A stretch of DNA of 64,000 nt from Nonomuraea muscovyensis (lineage in GTDB: Bacteria; Actinomycetota; Actinomycetes; Streptosporangiales; Streptosporangiaceae): contig NZ_JACHJB010000001.1 of the NCBI RefSeq assembly GCF_014207745.1, positions 1,302,001 to 1,366,000 on the forward strand, written 5' to 3'. Positions 24,943 to 33,250 of this stretch are shown in pieces. Within the stretch, counting starts at the first letter, position 1; each line of letters starts with the position of its first letter. The notes beneath the pieces were generated by a model. It worked only from the letters and a program-made list of their open reading frames with translations, did no database searches and had not been told where the DNA came from. A program made the translations under genes and the position numbers.

Positions 24943-25943
24943 GGATACCTCCGCGTGTCCCCGGAGAGCACGGCGGCGCGGACCGCGGCGCGGTGTTCGG
25001 CGGCCCCGCCGTAGGCGGCCGACAGGGACCAGGCGCGGGCCAGCCAGAACCGCAGGTCCAGTTCCTCGGTGTAGCCGATGGCGCCGTGCGTCTGCAGGGC
25101 GACCCGCGCGGCCAGCGCCGCGGCCTCTCCCGCGGCCGCCTTGGCCGCGGCGGCGTCCCGCCCGGCGGTGCCCCCACCACCCGACCCCCCGCCGCCCCGC
25201 CCCGCCTCACCCGTCCCCCCTGCGTCCACGGAGACGGCGGCACGGTGGACGAGCGGCGCGGCGAAGGACACGGCGATGGCCACGTCGGCGAGCTGGTGCT
25301 TGACCGCCTGGAAGGACCCGATGGGCGCGCCGAACTGCCGCCGGGCGCGCGCGTACTCCACCGACAGCTCCAGCAACCGCCGCGCCACCCCGACGAGCTG
25401 CGCGGCGGTCGCCACGGTGGCCCGCAGCAGCGCCGACTCCAGCGGACGCTCCAGCGGCACGGACCCGGTGAACGACACGTCGAACAGCGGCCGGCACGGG
25501 TCCACACCGGGCCGGGGCGTGAGTCGTGCCGACGCCTTGGACACCAGGCGGGGCCCGTCGGGCCGCGCGACCACGATGAGGTCGGCGACGTCGGCGTCCG
25601 GCGCGAACGCGGCGCCCGGCGGCACCACGGTCACGCGGACCGCGCCGGAGGCGAGCTTGGGGACGCCCGGCAGCAGGTACGGCGCGGCGACGGCGGTCTC
25701 CACGACCGGCCCCGGAAGGCAGGCCCGGCCGGTCTCCTCCAGCGCGGCGAGCGCGTCGGTCAGCCCGAGGCCGAGCCCGTCGGCCTCGGGCGGGACGAGC
25801 AGCCCGAAGAACCCGACCTCGGCGAGCCGGTCCCAGGCGGGCAGGCGTTCGGCGCGCAGCTCCCGCGGCCGGCAGTGCGCGGCCAGCACGTCGCGGACGG
25901 TCGCGGCCAGGGCGAGCTGGTCGGGAGTGAAGGCGAAGTTCAT
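24939..25943 (-). CDS. Acyl-CoA dehydrogenase family protein (short form)
   Basis: A 334-residue protein with the ACAD N-terminal helices (MNFAFTPDQLALAATVRDVL), the LGLTDALAALEETGR segment and C-terminal helices including ARRQFGAPIGSFQAVKHQLADV and TALQTHGAIGYTEE-like sequence (VALQTHGAIGYTEELDL). It is shorter than the usual ~380 residues, which is common for the beta-like subunit of heteromeric (alpha2beta2) ACADs in actinobacterial steroid catabolism. It carries a Gly/Ala-rich insertion near residues 238-258. It lies 28 bp after the longer ACAD gene, so the two probably form one heteromeric enzyme. Confidence 0.9.
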   Translation of the reverse strand: MNFAFTPDQLALAATVRDVLAAHCRPRELRAERLPAWDRLAEVGFFGLLVPPEADGLGLGLTDALAALEETGRACLPGPVVETAVAAPYLLPGVPKLASGAVRVTVVPPGAAFAPDADVADLIVVARPDGPRLVSKASARLTPRPGVDPCRPLFDVSFTGSVPLERPLESALLRATVATAAQLVGVARRLLELSVEYARARRQFGAPIGSFQAVKHQLADVAIAVSFAAPLVHRAAVSVDAGGTGEAGRGGGGSGGGGTAGRDAAAAKAAAGEAAALAARVALQTHGAIGYTEELDLRFWLARAWSLSAAYGGAAEHRAAVRAAVLSGDTRRYP

Positions 25944-25971
25944 CGGGCGGCCCCTTCGCTGGGGGACGGGG

Positions 25972-27084
25972 TCAACGGGGCAGGCCGAGGATGCGCTCGG
26001 CGATGATCGTGCGCTGGATCTCGTTGGTGCCGGCGTAGATCGGCCCGGCCAGCGAGAAGAGGAACCCGTCGAGCCAGGCCGTCTCCCCGGCGCGGTCGCC
26101 GAGGAGTTCCATGGCCAGGGCGTGCATGCGCAGGTCCAGCTCCGACCAGAAGACCTTGCCCATGCTGGTGGCGGGCCCGGCCTCCTCCCCCGCCATGAGC
26201 CGGCGCGCGGTCTGGAAGGTGTGCAGCCGGTAGGCCTCCGCGTCGGTCCAGCAGCGGACGGCCCGGTCGGCGAGCACCGGGTCGTCCGCCGCCGGCCCGC
26301 CGCGGGCCAGGGCGACGAGCCTGTCGGCGGTGGCCAGGAACCGGCCGGGGCTGCGCAGGGTGAGGCCGCGTTCGGAGGAGGTGGCGGCCATCGCGATCCG
26401 CCAGCCCTCGCCCACCTCGCCGATGACCATGGACTCGGGGACGAAGACCCCGTCGAAGAACAGCTCGGCGAAGCCCGGCAGCCCGTCGAGCTGCGCGATC
26501 GGCCGGACGGTGACCTCGTCCATCGGGAACATGACGTAGGTGAGCCCCCGGTGCCGCGCTCCGGAGGTGCGGAACAGCCCGAACCCGTGGGAGGCGTGGG
26601 CGGCCCGTGAGCTCCACGTCTTGTGGCCGTACAGACGCCATCCGCCAGGGGCTCGCACGGCGCGGGAGGTGAGCGCGGCCAGGTCGCTGCCCGCCTCCGG
26701 CTCGGACCAGGCCTGCGCCCACACGTCGTCGGCGCGTGCCATCCTCGGCAGCCACGCGCGTCGCTGCTCCTCGGTGCCGAAGGCCATGAGGGTGGGGGCG
26801 AGCAGGAAGATGCCGTTCTGGCCGACGCGGGCGGGCGCGCCCGCCGCCCAGTACTCCTCCTCGAAGATCAGCCACTCGACGAGGGAGGCGTCCCTCCCTC
26901 CGTACGCGGCGGGCCAGGAGACGACCGACAGCCGGGACGCGGCGAGCTCCGCCTCCCACGCGCGGTGCGCGGCGAAGCCCTCGGGGGTGTCCAGGGAGGG
27001 CAGCGGACCGGGGACGTGGGCGGCCAGCCAGTCGCGGACCTCGGCGCGGAAGTCCTGCTCGGCCCGGGAGAAGTCGAGATCCAC
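25972..27084 (-). CDS. Acyl-CoA dehydrogenase family protein
   Basis: A 370-residue ACAD from GTG 27084: MDLDFSRAEQDFRAEVRDWL at the N-terminus, the AQAWSEPEAGSDLAALTSRA flavin-binding region, GYKTWSS-like GHKTWSSRAAHA, and the C-terminal GPIYAGTNEIQRTIIAERILGLP with the adenine/flavin contacts. In-frame GTG 27090 and TTG 27093 are alternatives, but GTG 27084 fits both the family N-terminus and a leaderless promoter (TAGGTT 7 nt upstream). It is the first gene of the operon with the short ACAD and an LLM oxidoreductase, and is controlled at operator E. Confidence 0.92.
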   Translation of the reverse strand: MDLDFSRAEQDFRAEVRDWLAAHVPGPLPSLDTPEGFAAHRAWEAELAASRLSVVSWPAAYGGRDASLVEWLIFEEEYWAAGAPARVGQNGIFLLAPTLMAFGTEEQRRAWLPRMARADDVWAQAWSEPEAGSDLAALTSRAVRAPGGWRLYGHKTWSSRAAHASHGFGLFRTSGARHRGLTYVMFPMDEVTVRPIAQLDGLPGFAELFFDGVFVPESMVIGEVGEGWRIAMAATSSERGLTLRSPGRFLATADRLVALARGGPAADDPVLADRAVRCWTDAEAYRLHTFQTARRLMAGEEAGPATSMGKVFWSELDLRMHALAMELLGDRAGETAWLDGFLFSLAGPIYAGTNEIQRTIIAERILGLPR

Positions 27085-27091
27085 AGACACC

Positions 27092-27109
27092 AACCTAGCG
27101 CACGCTTGG
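27092..27109 (-). promoter_or_regulatory. Operator E: CCTAGCGCACGCTTGG with -10 TAGGTT
   Basis: The regulon element lies at 27094-27109. On the minus strand TAGGTT (27097 to 27092) overlaps its end and precedes the acyl-CoA dehydrogenase GTG at 27084 by 7 nt, so the operator covers the core promoter of a probable leaderless message. On the minus strand operator D shares 13 identical bases with this site. Confidence 0.65.
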
Positions 27110-27127
27110 TTAGCTGGCCATGGTTGT

Positions 27128-28093
27128 TCAGCCGCCGAACGCCCGCCGGAGCGCGGCGATCCGCGCCTCCCGGGCCCTGACGCTCAGCATGGCGTCGGGC
27201 ACCATCATGTCGAAGCCGTGGAAGCCGCCCGGGTACACGTGGAGCTCCGTCGACACCCCGGCCGCCAGCAGCCGCCGGGCGTAGTCCATGTCCTCGTCCC
27301 TGAAGACCTCCACCTCCCCCACGTCCACGAACGCCGGAGGCAGGCCCGACAGGTCCTCGGCCCTGGCCGGGGCGGCGTACGGCGAGACGTCGTCGCCACC
27401 GGCCCGCTCGCCGAGCAGGGCCCGCCAGCCGAAGAGGTTGGCGGCCCGGTTCCACAGGACGGCGTCGGCGAACTCCTGGCTGGACGGGGTGACATTGCGG
27501 TCGTCGAGCATCGGGCAGACGAGGAGCTGGAAGGCGACGGCGGGGCCGCCCCGGTCGCGGGCCAGCAGCACCGTGCCGGCGGCCAGCCCGCCGCCCGCGC
27601 TCGCGCCGCCCACGGCCAGCCGCGCGGGGTCGATGCCCAGCTCGGCGGCGTTCTTGGCGGTCCAGACGAGCCCGGCGTAGCAGTCCTCGACGGGCGCGGG
27701 GTCCGGGTGCTCGGGCGCGAGCCGGTAGTCCACCGCGACGACGACGCAGCCGAGCCACTCGACGTACTCGGCGAGGAAGGCGTCGTCCATCTCCGGCTTG
27801 CCGATCATCATCCCGCCGCCGTGGATCCAGTAGAGGCAGGGCCGGACCTCCTCCGGCCCCGCCGGGCGGTGGACGCGCAGCCGGACGTCGGGGTCGCCCT
27901 CCGGCCCCGGCACGTGGCGGTCCTCGATCGTCATGCCGCCGTCCGGCGGGGACGCGGCCGCCACCACCGCGTGGACCTGGGCGCGGACCCCCGCGACGTC
28001 CTCCATGGTCATGGTCGAGACGTCGAACGCGGGCGGCTGCAGCTGCTCCAGCGCCGCCCGGAGCTCCGGATCCAGATTGGGGTGATAGGCCAT
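27128..28093 (-). CDS. Alpha/beta hydrolase of the hormone-sensitive-lipase (HSL) family
   Basis: A 321-residue esterase. The oxyanion motif HGGG is in YWIHGGGMMIG, the nucleophile elbow is GGASAGGG, the acid is in the DEDMDYARRL region and the His in PGGFHGFDMM. The start is ATG at 28093 (MAYHPNLDPELR); longer in-frame starts give an arginine-rich non-homologous extension. It lies about 35 bp before the ACAD operon and may be transcribed separately or read through. Members cleave short-chain esters, lactones or carbamates. The upstream gap 28094-28205 holds nothing recognisable. Confidence 0.9.
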   Translation of the reverse strand: MAYHPNLDPELRAALEQLQPPAFDVSTMTMEDVAGVRAQVHAVVAAASPPDGGMTIEDRHVPGPEGDPDVRLRVHRPAGPEEVRPCLYWIHGGGMMIGKPEMDDAFLAEYVEWLGCVVVAVDYRLAPEHPDPAPVEDCYAGLVWTAKNAAELGIDPARLAVGGASAGGGLAAGTVLLARDRGGPAVAFQLLVCPMLDDRNVTPSSQEFADAVLWNRAANLFGWRALLGERAGGDDVSPYAAPARAEDLSGLPPAFVDVGEVEVFRDEDMDYARRLLAAGVSTELHVYPGGFHGFDMMVPDAMLSVRAREARIAALRRAFGG

Positions 28094-28205
28094 GCCACGT
28101 ACCCTTCCACGAAGGCCTATGCCGTACCCCTCGATCGTCGGAGGCGCCGCGCCGGGGGACAACCGCCATCCGGCGGCCGTTCGCCCCCGGCGGCCCGCCA
28201 CCTGG

Positions 28206-28862
28206 TCAGGAGAGCAGCTCGACGACCCGTCGCGCCAGCGGGGCGGCGCTGGCCGGGTTCTGGCCGGTGGCCAGGCGGCCGTCCACGACCACGTGCGGCT
28301 CCCAGTCGCCGGCGCCCTCGTGCCGGGCGCCGCGCTCCTTCAGCGCGTCCGCCAGCAGGAACGGCACGACGTCGGCGGCGCCGGCGGCCTTCTCCTCGCT
28401 GTTGGTGAAGCCGGCGACCCGCTTGCCGGCCACGAGGTGGCTGCCGTCGGACAGCGTCAGGTTCACCAGGGCGGCCGGGCCGTGGCAGACGGCCGCCACG
28501 ACGCCGCCGTTCTCGTACGCCTCCCGGCCGACGCGGGCCACGTCCGGGTCCTGCGGGAAGTCCCACATGGTGCCGTGCCCGCCGGCGTAGAAGACGACGT
28601 CGTAGGCGGCGCCGTCGACCTCCGCCAGCCGGGGCGTGCCGTCCGCCGCCCCGGAGGTGAGGAAGGCGACCTGGTCGGGGTCGCCGGCGTCGTAGCCGTC
28701 CTGGGGCGGCTCGCCGCCGCGCACGCTGGCCACGTCCACCTCGAAGCCGGCGTCGCGGAAGACCTTCCACGGGTGGGCCGCCTCGGGCACGTAGTAGCCG
28801 GTGCTCCGCAACCCGCCCAGGTCGTCATGGCTGGTCAGTGCTATCAGTACGCGTCTGGTCAT
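28206..28862 (-). CDS. DJ-1/PfpI (Hsp31/glyoxalase III-like) family protein
   Basis: A 218-residue type 1 glutamine-amidotransferase-like protein. The nucleophile elbow AVCHGPAAL contains the reactive Cys with the following His, and an early Glu sits in VPEAAHPW, as in Hsp31-type glyoxalase III/deglycase members. DVVFYAGGHGTMWDF is the conserved oxyanion region. It would detoxify methylglyoxal or act as a chaperone. The ATG at 28862 lies 72 bp from the divergent LysR gene, which is the likely regulator. Confidence 0.88.
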   Translation of the reverse strand: MTRRVLIALTSHDDLGGLRSTGYYVPEAAHPWKVFRDAGFEVDVASVRGGEPPQDGYDAGDPDQVAFLTSGAADGTPRLAEVDGAAYDVVFYAGGHGTMWDFPQDPDVARVGREAYENGGVVAAVCHGPAALVNLTLSDGSHLVAGKRVAGFTNSEEKAAGAADVVPFLLADALKERGARHEGAGDWEPHVVVDGRLATGQNPASAAPLARRVVELLS

Positions 28863-28903
28863 GGCTCCAGCATGACCCCGTCGACCCATCAGCCGCCAAT
28901 AGC

Positions 28904-28923
28904 GATGGACGGGTTCAGCCATC
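28904..28923. promoter_or_regulatory. LysR-type operator candidate (GATGG-N10-CCATC)
   Basis: GATGG at 28904-28908 and CCATC at 28919-28923 form an interrupted palindrome with arms 15 bp apart, in the 72-bp gap between the DJ-1-like gene and lysR. LysR proteins bind such interrupted palindromes between divergent genes. It is likely a joint control site for both genes. Confidence 0.45.
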
Positions 28924-28934
28924 ACAATGCTGAT

Positions 28935-29798
28935 ATGCCTGTCTCGCTCGACCTGCTCAGATCGTTCCTCGCGGTGTACCGGACCGGCTCCATCACTGCC
29001 GCCGCGCACACCCTCGGCCTGTCGCAGCCGGCGGTCACCGCCCAGGTGAAGGCGCTGGAGGCGGCGCTGGACCGGCCGCTGTTCGACCGGTTGCCCCGCG
29101 GGGTCGCCCCGACGGCCGCCGCCGACGAGCTGGCCCGGCGGGTGGCCGGGCCGCTCGACGCCCTCGACGCGGTCGCCGGGCCGGGGCTGCCCACGGAGCA
29201 GGCGGTCCACCTGGGCGGTCCGGCGGAGTTCCTGTCGGAGCACGTGGTGCCCATGCTGGCGCCGCTGGTGGCGAGCGGGCTGCGGCTGCGCACCACGCTC
29301 GGCCTGGCCGACGACCTGCTCGCCGACCTCGCCGCCGGGCGGCTCGACCTGGTGATCTCCACGATCCGGCCGCGACACCGCGGCGTCCAGGCCGAGCCCC
29401 TGTACGACGAGGAGTTCGTGCTGGTGGCCACCCCCGCCGTGGCGGCCCTGGGGGTGGCGGGGGCGCCGCTGGTGGCGTACGGCGAGGAGCTGCCGATCGT
29501 GCGCCGCTACTGGCGGACCGTCTTCGGCAGGCGACCGGTGATGACCGCGCAGGTGGTGATCCCCGACCTGCGGGGCGTGCTGAACGCCGTGCTGGCCGGG
29601 ATGGGCTGGTCCGTCCTGCCGGCCTACCTGTGCCGCACCCACCTGGCGGCCGGCACGCTGGTGCCGCTGGCCGAGCCGGAGCTGCCGCCGATCAACACCG
29701 GCTACCTCGCGGTCCGCCGCGGCGGACCGGCCGGGCCGGCGGTCGCCCGCGTGTACACCCACCTGCTGGAGGCGTTCCGCGCCGCCCCGGCGTTCTGA
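28935..29798 (+). CDS. LysR-family transcriptional regulator
   Basis: A 287-residue LTTR from ATG 28935. The winged HTH at residues 1-60 reads LDLLRSFLAVYRTGSITAAA then LGLSQPAVTAQVKALEAALD; the rest is the periplasmic-binding-type effector domain. The divergent DJ-1/PfpI gene is the likely target, so the inducer may be a reactive aldehyde (inference). The gene ends in a strong hairpin terminator that contains its stop codon. Longer in-frame starts upstream lack support. Confidence 0.9.
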   Translation: MPVSLDLLRSFLAVYRTGSITAAAHTLGLSQPAVTAQVKALEAALDRPLFDRLPRGVAPTAAADELARRVAGPLDALDAVAGPGLPTEQAVHLGGPAEFLSEHVVPMLAPLVASGLRLRTTLGLADDLLADLAAGRLDLVISTIRPRHRGVQAEPLYDEEFVLVATPAVAALGVAGAPLVAYGEELPIVRRYWRTVFGRRPVMTAQVVIPDLRGVLNAVLAGMGWSVLPAYLCRTHLAAGTLVPLAEPELPPINTGYLAVRRGGPAGPAVARVYTHLLEAFRAAPAF

Positions 29799-29814
29799 AG
29801 CCGGGGCGGCGCGG
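29777..29814. terminator. 15-bp-stem hairpin terminator overlapping the lysR stop
   Basis: Arms at 29777-29791 and 29800-29814 pair perfectly over 15 GC-rich base pairs around the 8-nt loop GTTCTGAA. The loop contains the lysR TGA. There is no U-tract, as is usual for high-GC actinobacteria. It separates lysR from the convergent livG gene, so it can act on both strands. Confidence 0.75.
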
Positions 29815-29828
29815 CCCGCCGGCGAGGG

Positions 29829-30569
29829 TCAGCCGAGGTAGGCGGCCCGGACCACCGGGTCGCCGCGCACCTCGTCCGGGGTCCCCGAGGCGATGACCCG
29901 GCCCAGGTCGAGCACGACGAGCCGGTCGCAGGCCCGCATGACGAAGCCCATGTCGTGCTCGACCAGCAGCACCGTGGTGTCCAGCGCCGCGACGACCTCG
30001 CGCAGCCGTGCCGTCTGCTCGGCGTCCAGGCCCGAGGTCGGCTCGTCGAGCAGCAGGAGCCTCGGCCGGTCGGCGAGCGCGCGGGCCAGCTCGACCAGCC
30101 GCCGCCGGCCGACGGGCAGCGCGGCGGCGTGGACGTCGCGCAGCCCGCTCAGCCCGCACAGCTCCAGCACCTCGGCGACGCGCTCGCCGCGCTCGCGCTC
30201 CAGCCGCCGCCGGGCGGGCCAGCCGACCAGGTCGGCGGCCAGGCCACCGCCGCCGCCGTGCCAGTCGAGGGCCGCCAGCACGTTCTCCGCCACGGTCAGC
30301 CGGCCGAACACCTGCGTCCGCTGGAAGGTGCGGCGCACGCCGAGCCGCGCCCGCCTGACCGCCGACGTCCCGGTCAGGTCCGCACCGGCCACGCTGATCC
30401 GCCCGGCGCCAGGCCGCCGCAGCCCCGACACCACGTCGAACAGGGTGGTCTTGCCGGCCCCGTTCGGCCCGATGACGCCGCACACCTGCCCCTCAGGCAC
30501 CTCGAACGACACTCCGTCGAGCGCCCGGACCCCGCCGAACGCCACGGACACGTCCATCACCCTGAGCAC
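29829..30569 (-). CDS. Liv-type ABC transporter ATP-binding protein (LivG-like)
   Basis: A 246-residue ATPase: Walker A GPNGAGKTTL, Q-loop region RTFQRTQVFGRLTV, a degenerate signature LPVGRRRL, Walker B LLLLDEPTSGLD and the H-loop VEHDMGFV. Branched-chain amino-acid-type LivG proteins have a similar modified signature. The GTG at 30569 shares a base with the stop of the upstream fused permease gene (TAGTG); ATG 30557 is also possible. It is the last gene of the transporter operon. It pairs with the LivF domain in the fusion protein to power uptake. Confidence 0.9.
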   Translation of the reverse strand: MLRVMDVSVAFGGVRALDGVSFEVPEGQVCGVIGPNGAGKTTLFDVVSGLRRPGAGRISVAGADLTGTSAVRRARLGVRRTFQRTQVFGRLTVAENVLAALDWHGGGGGLAADLVGWPARRRLERERGERVAEVLELCGLSGLRDVHAAALPVGRRRLVELARALADRPRLLLLDEPTSGLDAEQTARLREVVAALDTTVLLVEHDMGFVMRACDRLVVLDLGRVIASGTPDEVRGDPVVRAAYLG

Positions 30570-33250
30570 TACGACACCCCCAGGTAGGCGGCGGTCAGCC
30601 GCTCGGCGTCCACCTCGGACCGCGGCCCGCTCCACACGATCCGGCCGAGCCGCACGAACGCCACCCGGTCGGCGACGGCCAGCGCCTCGGTGGCCTTCTC
30701 CTCCACCAGCAGCAGCGCCACCCCGCGCTCGCGCAGCTCGGCGAACACCTCGAACACCTGGCGCACGACGAGCGGCGCCAGCCCGAGCGACGGCTCGTCG
30801 GCGATCAGCACCCGGGGTGGCCGCACGAGCGCGGGCGCCAGCGTGAGGAGCTGCTGCTCGCCGCCCGACAGCGCGCCCGCGAGCACGGTACGGCGGGCGG
30901 CGAGCTGTGGCATCCGCTCGTAGGCGGGGCCGGGGTCGGCGAGCCAGGTGCGCAGGTTCTCCTCCACGGTCAGGCCGGGGAAGACACCCCTGCCCTCGGG
31001 AGCGAGCACCACCCCGGCGCGGGCCCTGCGGTGCGCGGGCCAGGCGGTGACGTCGGCGCCGTCGAGCAGCACCCGGCCCGAGGTCACCGGCACGTCACCG
31101 GCGGCGACGGCGCACGTGGTGGACTTGCCCGCCCCGTTGGCGCCGAGCAGCGCCACGACCTCGCCGGGCCGCACGGCCAGCTCGACGCCCCGCAGCACGG
31201 TCACGTCGCCGTACCCGGCCACGACCCCGTCCAGCCGGAACACGCCCTCCGCCGTGGCCGGGGCCCCGCCGCCGCTCGGCTCCGGTTCGCGCACCTCCGC
31301 CACCCGCCCTCGTCCCGGCTCCCCGACCACGCCGGCCGGCCGGTCTCGGGACCCGGCGCGAGACTCCGCACGGCGCCGGCGGCGGTGCCGCTGCTCGGCG
31401 AGCTGCGCCAGCACCCCGTCCGGATGCCTGGCCAGGATCACCCCGCCCGCCCCGAACAGGATGGCCCCCACGTGCGCCGAGACGTCCCAGGTGGCGAGCA
31501 GTTCGGGGAAGACTGCGGCGATCATCCCGCCGAGGACGGCCCCGCCGATGCGGCGCACCCCCTGGAGCACCACCACGGCCAGCCAGACGAACCCGGTGAA
31601 GGCCGGCAGGTCGGTCGCCGTGATCGACCCCTTGGAGATCGCGAACAGCACCCCGCCCAGCCCCGCGATCCCCGAGGCCAGCACGAACAGCATGATCTTG
31701 GCGCGCGGCGCCGACAGCCCCGAGGTGACCGTGGCTGCCGGGGCCGACCGGACGGCGAGGATCGCCCGGCCCGAGGCCGACCGCTCCAGATTGCGGACGA
31801 GCAGCGCGACCAGCCCGATCAGCGCCAGCAGCAGCACCACCCGCACCCGCGGGTCGGAGGTGTCGGCGAACCCGAATCCCAGGGCGGGCAGCGGCCAGCC
31901 GATCGTGCCGTTGCTGAACGCGTCCACCTGGAACAGCACCTGGTCGGCCAGCAACGCCAGGGCGAGCGTCGCCAGCGTCAGCACCCGCCCGCCGAGCCGG
32001 AGCGCGGGCAGCGCCACCAGCGTGCCCACGGCGCACGCGGCCAGCACGCCGAGCACGATCGCCACGACGAACGGCAGCCCGGAGGCGAACGCCCACCCGC
32101 AGGTCAGCGCGGCCATCGCGGCGAAGGCGGCCTGGGCCAGGTTGACCATGCCGCCGATCCCCGTCACCACCACGAACGAGCAGCAGATCAGCGCCAGCAC
32201 CAGCCCGTGCGCCGCCACGCCCACGTAGTACTCCGGCGCCACGGCCGTGAACGCCAGCAGCGCCAGCGGTGACAGGACCCACGGCAGCCGCCGCCGCCAG
32301 GCGGGCACCCCGGCCAGGTGGTCGGGCGGCGGCGCGTCGTCCGCCGCGCTGCCGGCGACCCGCTCCCTCGACCGGTTGAGCAGCACCAGCCCGGCGAACA
32401 GCAGGAGGACCGGCACGGCCGTCCGCAGCCCGGTGATCTCCTCCAGGAAGTCGGTGTAGCCGGCGACCAGGTTCTGCACCACGCCCAGCGCCAGCCCGGC
32501 GGCGAACGTCCACGGGATCGACCGCAGCCGCCCGAACACCGCCGCCGTGGCCGAGGCGAACAACAGCACCGTGTACGCGGTGGCGTCCAGCCCGAGCACC
32601 GGCACGGCCAGCACCCCGGCGAGACCGGCGAGGCCGGAGCCGAGCATCCAGGCCACGGCCGAGGTGGCGTCCGCGTCGATGCCGCGCAGGGTGGCCAGCC
32701 GCCGCCGGTCCACGCAGGCGCGCATGCGCAGCCCGTACGGGGTGTGCCGCATGAACGCCCACAGGCCCGCGGCGGTCACGATCGACGCGCCGAACGTGAT
32801 GAGCTGGTCGGTGTCGAGGCGTACGCCGAGCACGTCGAACGGCACGGCCGGATGCGGGCCGATGCCGCGCGGCAGCGAGGTCGCGTCGGCGGGCGGCAGC
32901 CCGAAGACGTCCACGACCAGCAGCCCGAGCGCCGGCAGCGCGATCGTCAGCCCGATCGTGCCGACGATCTGCGCGGTCTCACCCGCCCGGGCGAGCCCGC
33001 CGAACATGGCCCGGTGCAGCAGGTAGCCGAGCGCGGGCGCGAACACCCCCGCCGCGAGCAGGGCCGACAGCCAGGAGGGCAGCCCGGCGGCCACGTTGCA
33101 CTGGTAGAACAGCAGCGCGGAGACGAACCCGATGGCGCCGTGGGCGAAGTTGAACACCCCGGTCGCCGCGTACGACAGGGTCAGGCCCGAGCCCATGATG
33201 GCGAAGATCGCCCCGGTGACGAGGCCGCTGACGACGTAGCCGAGTATCAT
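30569..33250 (-). CDS. Fused LivH-LivM-LivF ABC transporter (two permease domains plus ATPase)
   Basis: A single 893-residue protein with a LivH-like permease (about 1-290, MILGYVVSGLVTGAIFAIMG start), a LivM-like permease (about 305-620), a charged Arg/Pro/Gly linker and a LivF-like ATPase (about 655-893). The ATPase has Walker A GANGAGKST, signature LSGGEQQ, Walker B VLIADEPSLGLAP and an EEKATEAL H-loop region where the usual VEQ/H is Glu-Glu-Lys. These are normally three genes. The ATG at 33250 overlaps the stop of the binding-protein gene (ATGA). The substrate is probably a carboxylate or aromatic acid, given the surrounding acyl-CoA genes; this is inference. Confidence 0.92.
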   Translation of the reverse strand: MILGYVVSGLVTGAIFAIMGSGLTLSYAATGVFNFAHGAIGFVSALLFYQCNVAAGLPSWLSALLAAGVFAPALGYLLHRAMFGGLARAGETAQIVGTIGLTIALPALGLLVVDVFGLPPADATSLPRGIGPHPAVPFDVLGVRLDTDQLITFGASIVTAAGLWAFMRHTPYGLRMRACVDRRRLATLRGIDADATSAVAWMLGSGLAGLAGVLAVPVLGLDATAYTVLLFASATAAVFGRLRSIPWTFAAGLALGVVQNLVAGYTDFLEEITGLRTAVPVLLLFAGLVLLNRSRERVAGSAADDAPPPDHLAGVPAWRRRLPWVLSPLALLAFTAVAPEYYVGVAAHGLVLALICCSFVVVTGIGGMVNLAQAAFAAMAALTCGWAFASGLPFVVAIVLGVLAACAVGTLVALPALRLGGRVLTLATLALALLADQVLFQVDAFSNGTIGWPLPALGFGFADTSDPRVRVVLLLALIGLVALLVRNLERSASGRAILAVRSAPAATVTSGLSAPRAKIMLFVLASGIAGLGGVLFAISKGSITATDLPAFTGFVWLAVVVLQGVRRIGGAVLGGMIAAVFPELLATWDVSAHVGAILFGAGGVILARHPDGVLAQLAEQRHRRRRRAESRAGSRDRPAGVVGEPGRGRVAEVREPEPSGGGAPATAEGVFRLDGVVAGYGDVTVLRGVELAVRPGEVVALLGANGAGKSTTCAVAAGDVPVTSGRVLLDGADVTAWPAHRRARAGVVLAPEGRGVFPGLTVEENLRTWLADPGPAYERMPQLAARRTVLAGALSGGEQQLLTLAPALVRPPRVLIADEPSLGLAPLVVRQVFEVFAELRERGVALLLVEEKATEALAVADRVAFVRLGRIVWSGPRSEVDAERLTAAYLGVS

